NCBI GenBank assembly: GCA_024697545.1
Contig: JAILFN010000091.1
Span: forward strand, 1 to 35,990
Direction: 5' to 3'
DNA from: Ruminococcus sp.
Lineage (GTDB): Bacteria > Bacillota > Clostridia > Oscillospirales > Ruminococcaceae
DNA length: 35,990 bases
Shown here: piece by piece, positions 25,283-33,019 of the stretch
Position numbering within the stretch: the first letter of the stretch is position 1
Layout of the letters: the number at the start of each line of letters is the position of its first letter
Notes under the pieces: generated by a model
Told to the model about the DNA's origin: nothing
Seen by the model: only the letters and a program-made list of their open reading frames with translations
The model's database searches: none
Translations under genes and position numbers: made by a program

Positions 25283-27682
25283 GCGGATAAAGTTTTTCTC
25301 AAAGCTGAGCTTTATATCGTCGATGAAGCGGGTCTTATTTGCAGTATCTGCCGCAGCGTCAGAGGATTCCTTTCTTACAACGGCAACGGCGTTTGTGGTG
25401 TAGTAAACATCGGAGAAATCCACGCTCTGCGCGCGCTCCTCGGTTATCATTATCGTTCCCGAGGCAAGGTCATATGTGCCCGATGACACGCCTGCTATAA
25501 GCGAACCGAAGTCGGCATTGTCAATGGTCAGACCGTAGCCGTATTCCTTGCAGAACCGTGCGATGATGTCGATCTCAAGCCCCGCGTTGCCGCCGTCCTT
25601 GATGTAGGAGTATGGCTGCATAGTAGAAGCGGTGATATAGCGAAGAACGCGGCTGCCCTCGGCGGGTATATCCACCGTCTTCCTGCTCTCATCGCTGCCG
25701 AACCATATATCGACTATCTCATCATAAGTTCCGTCCGAATGAATTTTTGCAAGGTATTCGTTCAGTTGGTCACGCAGCTAGTTTTTGCCGTCAGCCTTCC
25801 TGAACGCGAAGCCGTAGGGTATCTCCATGAATACCTCGTTCAGATATGTGAGGCTGTCGTCCTCTGCCATGAAGTCCTCAGCGGAGGACACGGGGCAGGT
25901 GAAGGCATCTATCTTGCCCTCGCTCAGCGCCACCGCAAGGTCGGGCTGGGCGTTGAACTGCAAGACCTCCGCATCGGGGAAGCGGCGCAGTATCTCAACC
26001 TCGTAAAAACCGCCAGTGATAGCGCCGATCTTGCCGTTTTCGGCATAGTAGGAGAATGGGCGGGAGCGGACGTCGTCGTCGCCGCCCGCCTTATCGGAGG
26101 CGACCATGACTGCATTATGAAAGCTGTACATAGTGTCGGAGAAGTCGATGACCTCCGCACGCTCATCGGTAACATTGAGATTTGCAAAAATGCAGTCTAT
26201 CTTGCCCGAGCCTGCGGCTGCTACCAACGCTCCGTAATCATACACCTCAAATTCGATCTCGGCATTCGCCCAGAGCGCAAATCGTCTTGCAAACTCAATA
26301 TCAAAGCCTGTCAGCTCGTTGTCCTGATAAAAGCTGTACGGCTCCACTATGCCGCTCGTACCGATCTTTATTTTCATCTTGGGCGAGGCGGGAGTCTCTA
26401 TCTCGGGCATATCATAGTTTTGTTCAACGGTCCAGCGGTCGATCATTTCGTCAAGCGTTCCGTCCGCTTTCTTTTCCGCGATAAACCGGTTTATCTTGTC
26501 TTTGAGTTCGGGGATCTTCGTAACAGGCGATATGCCTGCTGCAACGTCCATAGGTTCTCCGAGATCTTCGTCAAGGAGAGTTACCCCCTCAAAGCCGTTG
26601 TCGATAATGATCTGAAGCTGTTTGCGTTCAAAAATGTATGCGTCCAGCTTGCCCTGCTTTACCGATTCGCAGGCTGTGACGGTATCATCAATGGTCAGAA
26701 GTCTGGCGTTCGGCAGATATTTCTCGGCAGCGAGCATTCCCGATGCACCTGTTGCCGCACCTATCGTGCAGTCGGAGCTGTTAAGGTCGCTTATACTGAT
26801 ATCCGAGCTGCCGTTTTCGGTCTCGGCAAGCTCCTTAGTTCTCACCATCAGCATGACTCCGCCGTGATAGAACGGGTCGGAGAAGTTGATGCTTTCCTTT
26901 CGCTCCTCTGTCACCGACAATGGTGCGGCGCAAAGATCATACTTGCCCGAGGATACAGCTGCGACCGATGCCTGTGCATCGACATCGGAGATGACGGGCG
27001 TATAGCCATGGGTCCTGCAAAATCTCTCTGCAAGCTCTATCGCTATCCCCGCATAGGTGTTATCCTTTACATAAGAGACAGGCATATTCCCCGCGACAGT
27101 AACTATATCAAGCTCTCCGTTCTCTCCCGAAAAGCCTGTCAGGTCAACGGTCTTTACGCTCTCATCGCTGCCGAACCATTTTTCCTGTATCTCGCCCATA
27201 GTGCCGTCAGACCAGAGCTTCGTGAGCATTTCGTTGAACTGCTCACGAAGTGTATCAGCCCGCTCGCTGTTCTTCTGAAAGCCGAAGCAGTAATCATCGT
27301 TCGCTATCGGCTTCTTGAAGTATCCTATTTCCGAAAGCTAGGCACTCATCATGCGGGCAACGGGTTCGTCACCGAGATAGCCGTCTATCTTGCCCTTACC
27401 GAGAGCCTCAGCCATGTCGCTGACATTGTTGTAATAGGAATACTCGCTGTCGGGGAAATGCTCCTCAGTAAGCTTCTCAAAGGCTGAGCCTGTGAGTATC
27501 CCGATCTTTCTGCCGTTGTAATCGGCAGGGGTCATAGCTGTGCCGTTCTGTGCGGCAGAGAGCGCCTTGCTGTCCTGCTTTTTATGGGCAGAACGGACAA
27601 GTATAACAGCCGCCGCTGCAAGCACCAGCACGATCACTATGATAATATCTGTTTTTATTGTATTTTTCTTCATCTGCTTCAT
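25283..27682 (-). pseudogene. Multi-domain amino-acid-binding protein/permease gene, broken
   Basis: From ATG 27682 the protein has a membrane anchor (about 11-30) and several SBP_bac_3 lobes in tandem (a partial first unit, then units starting VTAGNMPVSYV-like, IGTSGIVEPYSFYQ, and ITASTMQPYSYI). Each shows motifs such as VTEER..INFSDPFY and EKWFGSDES. Two TAG codons interrupt the frame, at 27338-27340 and 25778-25780; on both sides the sequence stays in frame and keeps family motifs (LREQFNEML, LRDQLNEYL). The last piece ends with FIDDIKLSFEKNFIR, the usual join to a fused permease domain, which is deleted. Once probably a sensor or importer for amino acids linked to the switch module; now not functional as a transporter. 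Confidence 0.8.
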
Positions 27683-27693
27683 ATGTTTGTGTA

Positions 27694-28866
27694 TCAGCTA
27701 TTCATCTTTTCAAGCCCTGCGAGAAAGGCTTCTGAGATCTCTTTCGTTATATGCGGCAAAGCTTCCTTTGGAACAAGCTCCGAAAAGGTCACTCCCGCAA
27801 ATGAGCGTATGATGGAATAGAACTTCAGCTTCATCTCATACTCCGCAAGCTCCTTTTCATCGCTGAGACCCGTGTATTCGCGTATAAACACGTTCCATAC
27901 TCTGCCGAGCAGCTGTTCGGGTATCCCCGTATAGCGTTCGGCACCGCGGCGGCGGCGGGTGATAAGTCTCATTATCTGATAAGAACCGAGCAGGTCGATG
28001 ACAGGGTCGCCCATTGAGGCATCGCCCATGTCGATAAGTATGAATTCTCCGTCGGCTACCATGATATTGCCCGGGTGAAAATCACCGTGAACAAAGGTGT
28101 TCCCCGCGGGTATGCTCATTATAAAGTCTCTGAGCTTATCTATAATTGTTTTGTCATAGCAGCCGCTTCTGTCCGCGATCTCCGCCCAGCGCATCAGTGC
28201 CGATCTCGCATCGGGTAACACGCCCTCATCAAACTTTGTAGAGTGCAGCTTTTTCAGAAGCGCTGCCATCCGGCGGGCATATACATCTGCATTATCGGGA
28301 TCGTTCGCAATGACCTCTCCGAGGGTCTTGGCATTTATCATTTCATATATCATGCCGTAGCGGTCGCCGACCCTTACTATATCATATGATATTGCAGAGG
28401 GGATATCGTGGATAAACGCCTGACTGGCTGCGGTCTTTTCGTGCTTTATCATTTCAAAGGTGTTGGACACGGGGTTATATACCTTGACTATGTGCTCATC
28501 GTCCATACGGTATACCGAACCGTTCGCGCCCTTTCCTACACACGGCATACCCTCAACGCTCAGCTCACGGAGCTTCTTTTCAACATCAAAAAGCTCTGTA
28601 AAGCCTGTAGTCTCAAGGATCTCATAGACCTCCCGTGATACGTTTATGAGCGGTAACGGCGCGTTCAGCCGCTTCCTCAGCTTCATGAGCAGACGAAGTC
28701 CCACACTGGATATGTATTCGAGAGCTTCAAGGTCAAGGACGAGCTCCTTTATTCCCCGAAGCTCGGGACCGAGCTGTTTCTCAAATTCGGGTACGGTCAG
28801 AGCATCCAGTCTGCCCGCAACGGAAACAGTCAGCTTATCATCTTTTTTGCTAGGTATGACTTTCAT
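27694..28866 (-). CDS. STAS domain fused to APH-type kinase (TIGR02172-like), copy 3
   Basis: A 390-residue paralogue of the 13948 and 15429 proteins. Start ATG 28866 follows GGAG with 8 nt; the frame to 28899 has no ribosome site. STAS part: LEYISSVGLRLLMKL (Ala of the other copies replaced by Val), and VYEILETTGFTELFDVEKKL. Kinase part: GKGANGSVYRM, IVKVYNP, VHGDFHPGNIM (about 257) and FILIDMGDAS, all key residues kept. It lies between an HATPase-like gene and the broken binding-protein gene in the operon from promoter B. Substrate unknown. Confidence 0.85.
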   Translation of the reverse strand: MKVIPSKKDDKLTVSVAGRLDALTVPEFEKQLGPELRGIKELVLDLEALEYISSVGLRLLMKLRKRLNAPLPLINVSREVYEILETTGFTELFDVEKKLRELSVEGMPCVGKGANGSVYRMDDEHIVKVYNPVSNTFEMIKHEKTAASQAFIHDIPSAISYDIVRVGDRYGMIYEMINAKTLGEVIANDPDNADVYARRMAALLKKLHSTKFDEGVLPDARSALMRWAEIADRSGCYDKTIIDKLRDFIMSIPAGNTFVHGDFHPGNIMVADGEFILIDMGDASMGDPVIDLLGSYQIMRLITRRRRGAERYTGIPEQLLGRVWNVFIREYTGLSDEKELAEYEMKLKFYSIIRSFAGVTFSELVPKEALPHITKEISEAFLAGLEKMNS

Positions 28867-28909
28867 GATCTTTTCTCCGCTGTCAGGGTAATGCCGCACA
28901 ATGACCGCA

Positions 28910-29545
28910 TTATTTCCTTATCAGTTTTTCGATGACCACCTCGGTGGTCTCCATTTTCAGCCATACCTTAACATCGTCGGCAAGGCTCGCGATGATCGAC
29001 TTCTCAAGCTCGTCCCATTCCTCGGCAGCTGAGGCTTTGTCGGAACCGAGGTTCATGCGGTAGCTCGTAAGCGACCAGTAAGCCGCTTTCATGCCGCTGC
29101 CCGACATTTCGCAGCTGTTCGCGCCCATGCTGTACCAGTTGTTGGCGGCGGTGTATTCGTTCATATACACACCATCGGCGGAATGCTGTACGCTCACGCG
29201 GAAGGACTCTCTTATCTTTCCGAGTATGCCCCTGGCGTTTTCGTTCTTGCCGCTTGAAGCCACAGAAAGCATCTGCTCCTCCTGCGCGGGATCGACCGAT
29301 CTGTTTGCCGAAAGGCATATGTTGCAGCAGATCCCATCCTTTGTCTTTTCACTCTCGAACCAGAGGTCGCCCCTGAATCCGTCCATGATGCCGTTTACCA
29401 TGCTGACAAGCTCCTCGGTCAGCAGGCGGATATGCATGGCATCCTTGCCCTCAAAGCCGTTGTATTTGATAAAGCCTTCGGCGGCCTGCATAGCTTCCTC
29501 ACGGCCTGTCAGGTCGCTCTGTATCTGTATAACATCACTTTTCAT
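28910..29545 (-). CDS. Divergent HATPase-like (anti-sigma kinase-type) protein
   Basis: A 211-residue protein from ATG 29545 (AAGGAG 8 nt upstream; the ATG at 29551 is too close). MHIRLLTEELVSMVNGIMDG looks like the N-box of the RsbW/HATPase_c_2 group, and LWFESEKTKDGICCNICLSA like the following strands. No clear GxGLG lid motif is seen, so ATP binding is uncertain. The C-terminal half is unusual (WYSMGANSCEMSGSGMKAAY). In a cluster with STAS and RsbW genes, a role as a STAS-binding partner is plausible, but not shown by motif. Confidence 0.6.
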   Translation of the reverse strand: MKSDVIQIQSDLTGREEAMQAAEGFIKYNGFEGKDAMHIRLLTEELVSMVNGIMDGFRGDLWFESEKTKDGICCNICLSANRSVDPAQEEQMLSVASSGKNENARGILGKIRESFRVSVQHSADGVYMNEYTAANNWYSMGANSCEMSGSGMKAAYWSLTSYRMNLGSDKASAAEEWDELEKSIIASLADDVKVWLKMETTEVVIEKLIRK

Positions 29546-29550
29546 GTTCA

Positions 29551-29688
29551 TTACTCCTTAATGTCAGCAGGTTGCATCGAATATCGGCAAACTGCTCCGT
29601 TTATATCGCAGCCGCCGAATACAAGCCGATCATCGCCGTAACAAATATCGGCATCGGGTATCCTCTGCTGAAGCTTCCCGATAGTTTT
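29551..29688 (-). other. 45-codon open frame without start after the RsbW-like gene
   Basis: Directly after the RsbW stop (TAA 29689-29691) the same frame stays open for 45 codons to TAA 29551, encoding a coding-looking stretch (IPDADICYGDDRLVFGGCDI is part of it). There is no usable start codon. The stop overlaps the ribosome site and coincident ATG of the next gene. It looks like the 3' end of a lost gene. Not recognised. Confidence 0.4.
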
Positions 29689-30105
29689 TTATTTGCTCGC
29701 CAGCCCCTTTTTCAGCGTGAGGATATTGTGGCCGTCGGCGTATTCGTATTTGACATCGTCCATGCTTTTTTTGACCATGAAGATGCCCAAGCCGCCTATC
29801 TGCCTTTCTTCTGCCGACAGGGTCACATCGGGGTCAGCCTTTGCCAGCGGATCGTATGGCACTCCGCCGTCGATAAAGGTTATGTCCACCGAGAGCGGGT
29901 CGGGGGTGAGCTCGACACGCACCGTTGCCGCGCCGATATCGGGTTTATACGCATAATGCGCGATGTTGACAAATATCTCCTCAACGGCGATGTCTATCTG
30001 CATCTGTATTTTCATAGGGCATCCTGCCGTTTCAAGCTGCTCGTCCACAAAGGAGAGCACCTGCGGCAGATTGTCGGTAACGGCGTCTATAACTAATTCC
30101 TTCAT
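29689..30105 (-). CDS. RsbW/SpoIIAB-like serine kinase (anti-sigma factor type)
   Basis: A 138-residue GHKL ATPase of the RsbW class. N-box: IDIAVEEIFVNIAHYAY with Glu and Asn; ATP-site motif FIDGGVPYDPL; lid motif IGGLGIFMVKKSMDDV; ending DGHNILTLKKGL. AAGGAGAG lies 3 nt before ATG. It follows the 30115 STAS gene by 9 nt, the usual antagonist-kinase pair. It should phosphorylate STAS Ser residues and bind a target. No sigma factor gene lies beside it, so the target is unknown and may be a sigma factor elsewhere or a protein of this locus. Confidence 0.9.
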   Translation of the reverse strand: MKELVIDAVTDNLPQVLSFVDEQLETAGCPMKIQMQIDIAVEEIFVNIAHYAYKPDIGAATVRVELTPDPLSVDITFIDGGVPYDPLAKADPDVTLSAEERQIGGLGIFMVKKSMDDVKYEYADGHNILTLKKGLASK

Positions 30106-30114
30106 TGTCTCTCC

Positions 30115-30411
30115 TTATTCGATAGTCAGGATATCCGTAAAGCCCGTCACCTCGAATATCTCCATGATATCTTCACTGACATTCACGACCTTCATGCCGC
30201 CCTTTTTGCTCATGACCTTCTGCGACACCAGCAGCACTCTGAGCCCTGCGGAGGAAATGTATTCAACATCCGCAAAATCAAGGACAAGCTCATTGCAGCT
30301 GTCATAGCTCTCCTTCAGCTCTGCCTCGAGCGCGGGGGCTGTCGTGGTGTCAACTCTGCCGCTTATGGCAGCGTTCAGTGTGCTTCCGTTTGTAGTTTTT
30401 TTGATCTCCAT
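30115..30411 (-). CDS. STAS domain protein (antagonist partner of RsbW-like kinase)
   Basis: A 98-residue STAS protein, closely similar in layout to the 21875 protein: LDFADVEYISSAGLRVLL with Ser53-Ser54, preceded by SGRVDTTTAPALEAEL. AAAGGA is 9 nt before the ATG. First gene of the operon from promoter B (30411 to 22977), directly followed by its likely kinase. Expected to be released by the SpoIIE phosphatase encoded at 10956. Confidence 0.88.
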   Translation of the reverse strand: MEIKKTTNGSTLNAAISGRVDTTTAPALEAELKESYDSCNELVLDFADVEYISSAGLRVLLVSQKVMSKKGGMKVVNVSEDIMEIFEVTGFTDILTIE

Positions 30412-30441
30412 GATTCATTATCCTTTCAACGTTTATTCATT

Positions 30442-30461
30442 GTATAGAGCCTTCTCTATAC
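30442..30461 (-). promoter_or_regulatory. Perfect 8-bp inverted repeat in the leader of operon B
   Basis: GTATAGAG and CTCTATAC, separated by four bases, lie between the -10 (30473) and the STAS start codon (30411). It may be an operator or an RNA hairpin near the transcript 5' end. No T-run follows. Confidence 0.45.
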
Positions 30462-30472
30462 TTCGTGTTTTT

Positions 30473-30508
30473 ATTATATCATATCTGCTGTAACAAATCT
30501 GCAACAAA
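30473..30508 (-). promoter_or_regulatory. SARP-type promoter B before the STAS/RsbW operon
   Basis: Minus strand: TTTGTTGC (30501-30508), TTTGTTAC (30490-30497), 11-bp period, then 11 nt and TATAAT (30473-30478). A third upstream box is not recognisable. Drives 30411-22977, which includes STAS, RsbW, HATPase-like, STAS-kinase copy 3, the second precursor and the radical SAM gene. Confidence 0.8.
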
Positions 30509-30543
30509 TCGACACTTTTGAGCATCGTGATTTTTAACGAACT

Positions 30544-31383
30544 TTATGAACAAAATTTGTGCGTTTTTACAAATTGCTGACTTTTTTGCCGATCATAGTA
30601 TTTCATTTCCAGAAAAGCCCTTGTCTCCTCGGCGAAGCTGTACTGGGTCATGTATTCCCCTGCATAGCGCGAGATAGCGTAGGGATCGCCGTCAAGATAG
30701 CGGTAATAGTCGCAATCGAGCAGGCTGAGGTTTATCCCGAACGTCCCCGAGGATTTTACTATCAGTCCCTCTATCCCCAGAGCGAAAAATGACACGATGA
30801 TGTCTCCGATGTACACTCTTATCTCGCTTTTCGTCGGGGCATCCAGCGGCTTGTCGGGCTCTATGTTGCCGATGAGCATATCCATAGTGCAGAGCGCGCC
30901 CTTTCGGTCGATGAGATACGCCAGCGTTTCCTTGCTTTTGCGCCGCTTGAACTTCACGGGCTTTTCGTTCACGAACACCTCAAAGCTGCCGAAGCACTGG
31001 ACTTTCACGGGTCTGCCGCTTATGCTGTACGGCTGATGGCGAAGGTGCTGCAGGGCTTCTTTTACCTTCTTTTCGGAAAAGGGCTTGAGCAGATAGCCGC
31101 TGACGTGCATATCGAACGCCGTTTCCATGTATTCCGAATAGCCCGTCAGAAATATGATATTGCAAAACGGATAACGCTTCACGATCCTTTTTGCAAGCTC
31201 TATCCCGTTCATGCCAGGCATTTCCACATCAATAAACGCCACCTCTATCGGCTTGTCAAGCTCCTCCGCAGCCTTTAGCGGGTCGGTGTAGAATCTGTGC
31301 TCACCATCGGGGTCTATCCTTTTAAGCATATTCTCCAGTGTGGTGAGGACGGTCTTTCTGTCGTCAACTCCGATAATATACAT
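30544..31383 (-). CDS. SARP-type (SAPR family) response regulator
   Basis: A 279-residue regulator. The receiver domain (1-115) has Asp7-Asp8, phospho-acceptor Asp52 (AFIDVEMPGMNG), Thr80 and Lys100 (LLKPF). The C-terminal part (about 126-225) is a SARP-like winged helix: VKVQCFGSFEVFVNEKPV, FKRRKSKETLAYLIDRKGA, with a short BTAD-like end (CDYYRYLDGDPYAI). This order is that of COG3947 response regulators. The gene follows the kinase with a 1-base overlap. SARP proteins bind 11-bp-spaced direct repeats next to -10 elements; four such promoters occur in this window. Confidence 0.88.
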   Translation of the reverse strand: MYIIGVDDRKTVLTTLENMLKRIDPDGEHRFYTDPLKAAEELDKPIEVAFIDVEMPGMNGIELAKRIVKRYPFCNIIFLTGYSEYMETAFDMHVSGYLLKPFSEKKVKEALQHLRHQPYSISGRPVKVQCFGSFEVFVNEKPVKFKRRKSKETLAYLIDRKGALCTMDMLIGNIEPDKPLDAPTKSEIRVYIGDIIVSFFALGIEGLIVKSSGTFGINLSLLDCDYYRYLDGDPYAISRYAGEYMTQYSFAEETRAFLEMKYYDRQKSQQFVKTHKFCS

Positions 31384-32675
31384 CAGCTGTCCTCCGTTTC
31401 GGTGTTTTTTGGTATGATTATCACGGCTTTAGAGCCGTTTTCCGATATATTTACATCAAGTGTTCCTTTGCATTGAAGCTTCAGGCGCTGTCGGGCGTTT
31501 TCGATGCCAACGCTTCTGTGCTGCTTTTGTTTATCGGTCAGCGTGGCTTTTGTGCCTGCGCCGTTGTCGGTGACGGTTATTATGATGTTCCCGTCATGCT
31601 CTTCGGTCTTGATCTTCACCACTCCCGAGCCGTCACGCCTTGTGAGTGCGCCGTGCTTTATGGCGTTCTCGACTAAAGGCTGAACGGTCAGCGGCGGTAT
31701 CTTGAAGTTTCTGATACTAAGCTCATATATCATAGTAAAATCAACATCGGTGCTTGCCTTTTCAAGGGTGACATATTGATCGATGTGGTCAAGCTCAGAT
31801 TCAAAGCTTATGGGCTTATCTGATGAAAGGGAGTCGATATTCGCCCTGAGATAATTGCCGAAAACGCTGATATAGTCAGCCGCAACATCGCCGTCTGTAT
31901 AGCAGAGCGACTGTATCGTCGCCAGCGAATTGAAGATAAAATGCGGCTGGATCTGTGCCACGAGCAGCTTGTTGCGCTCCTGCTCCAGCTCTATGCGGCT
32001 CTCGTACAGCTTTTTCTGATTCTCGCTGTTGCTCACCGTTGAAATGTAGAAGTAGTATATCAGCATCTCAAGAACAGCTATCTCGGTCGTGTGACCGGTG
32101 ATGATGCCGTTGTATTCGAGGAGCGTTGTAGCTATTGCGGAAAAGGAGATGAACACGACGATCATGCCCTTTGAATACTTCTTCCGATGGATGAGCATCA
32201 GCGAATAATTCATAAGCAGTATCAGGTAAAAGCACAGAACGATCGCGGGCAGTATATGCAGTCTGCCCGCGGTGAAATTATGCGAAGTGTCGTATCCGTA
32301 AATATTATTCAGCCCGAAAAGGTCTGCGATGAGCACTGCCGCCTCGATCAAAAAAGGCGTCAGGAGCAGCAGCTTTTGCTTTATCGGCGCGATGATGTAA
32401 AGCTGTAGGATTATCAGCAAAGGCTGTATCGAGTAGCAAACCGCCGCTTTGATATACAGTATCCACACAGGCTTGCCGTATGCGTCGCACCAGTCTTCAA
32501 GGTTTTCAAACAAAGTCAGGGCAAACGCAAGTGCCGCGTAGCTCCAGAGGAACTTTACGTTCTTGATATGGTTTTTTCGATTGGAGATAAGGGTCACGAC
32601 AAACCCTGACAGCAGTATGAACGCGACGTAATAATCTTTGATGTATTCTTTTAAAAACCCCGCCGTAAGGATCAC
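31383..32675 (-). CDS. LytS-type membrane histidine kinase
   Basis: A 430-residue sensor kinase. About six to seven hydrophobic helices fill residues 1-215, then a coiled linker (SRIELEQERNKLLVA) and the His_kinase domain QIQPHFIFNSLATIQSL with His245. ATP-binding motifs: PLTVQPLVENAIKHG, TVTDNGAGT, SVGIENARQRL. The listed start is GTG (32675) with AAGAAGG right against it, so the start is uncertain by a few codons. It forms an operon with the SARP-type regulator. Multi-helix sensors of this class often detect peptides or membrane signals; whether it senses the mature RiPP is a guess. Confidence 0.88.
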   Translation of the reverse strand: MILTAGFLKEYIKDYYVAFILLSGFVVTLISNRKNHIKNVKFLWSYAALAFALTLFENLEDWCDAYGKPVWILYIKAAVCYSIQPLLIILQLYIIAPIKQKLLLLTPFLIEAAVLIADLFGLNNIYGYDTSHNFTAGRLHILPAIVLCFYLILLMNYSLMLIHRKKYSKGMIVVFISFSAIATTLLEYNGIITGHTTEIAVLEMLIYYFYISTVSNSENQKKLYESRIELEQERNKLLVAQIQPHFIFNSLATIQSLCYTDGDVAADYISVFGNYLRANIDSLSSDKPISFESELDHIDQYVTLEKASTDVDFTMIYELSIRNFKIPPLTVQPLVENAIKHGALTRRDGSGVVKIKTEEHDGNIIITVTDNGAGTKATLTDKQKQHRSVGIENARQRLKLQCKGTLDVNISENGSKAVIIIPKNTETEDS

Positions 32676-32704
32676 CTTCTTAAACTTTATTCAGTAAGCA
32701 CCGT

Positions 32705-32768
32705 CTTGTCAGATCTGACAAGTTTTTGAACAGTTTTTTTGTTGCCGATGGCATTGTTAACAATTCTA
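32705..32768 (-). promoter_or_regulatory. Two perfect palindromes upstream of the kinase gene
   Basis: CTTGTCAGATCTGACAAG (32705-32722, 18 bp) and ATTGTTAACAAT (32753-32764, 12 bp) lie between the kinase start and the divergent GH3 promoter. The second overlaps a weak leftward -10 (TAGAAT, 32763-32768 on the minus strand). They are candidate operator sites for the kinase-regulator operon, or, for the first, an RNA hairpin in its leader. Confidence 0.5.
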
Positions 32769-32810
32769 TCACAAAAATTTCGTCTTTTTGACGATGCGAA
32801 AAACAACGAT

Positions 32811-32857
32811 TTTGTTGCGGCTTTGTTGCAGATTTGTTGCAGGCGGTGTGGTATAAT
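32811..32857 (+). promoter_or_regulatory. SARP-type promoter A before the GH3 gene
   Basis: Three exact TTTGTTGC boxes (32811-32818, 32822-32829, 32833-32840), each 11 bp from the next, then 11 nt ending GTGTGG and TATAAT (32852-32857). This is the most perfect of the four sites. It points rightward into the GH3 gene with a leader of about 155 nt, in which I see no other gene; AAGGAGG lies before the ATG at 33020. Confidence 0.85.
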
Positions 32858-33019
32858 TAATGTGCAGAGCAATTGATCCGATCGTATCTGCCGCCGCAGG
32901 TCATTTCTTCCGTTTTGTATCTATTATACAGTATTTTTGTTTGAAATGCAATAGCGGTCAGTTCCTTTTTACGATCGGAACAGTTTGACGGCGTAATAAA
33001 TTTTAAGGAGGAAAAATGC

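Noticed and set aside
16913..27340. TAG reassigned to an amino acid throughout (alternative code)
   Set aside because: Genes at 19244, 22977 and 24426 end naturally at TAG, and read-through at 19244 would run out of frame of the next gene, whose ribosome site overlaps the stop.
25739..27487. 582-codon open frame on the plus strand
   Set aside because: It is antisense to the binding-protein pseudogene, which has clear family motifs in its own frame. No ribosome site, and the sequence is Cys/Leu/Arg-rich without domains. It is open only through the codon use of the other strand.
15167..32857. TTTGTTGC repeats as LytTR-binding sites, because the kinase is LytS-like
   Set aside because: LytTR sites are 9-bp repeats about 21 bp centre to centre; here the period is 11 bp, and the regulator has a SARP-like, not a LytTR, domain.
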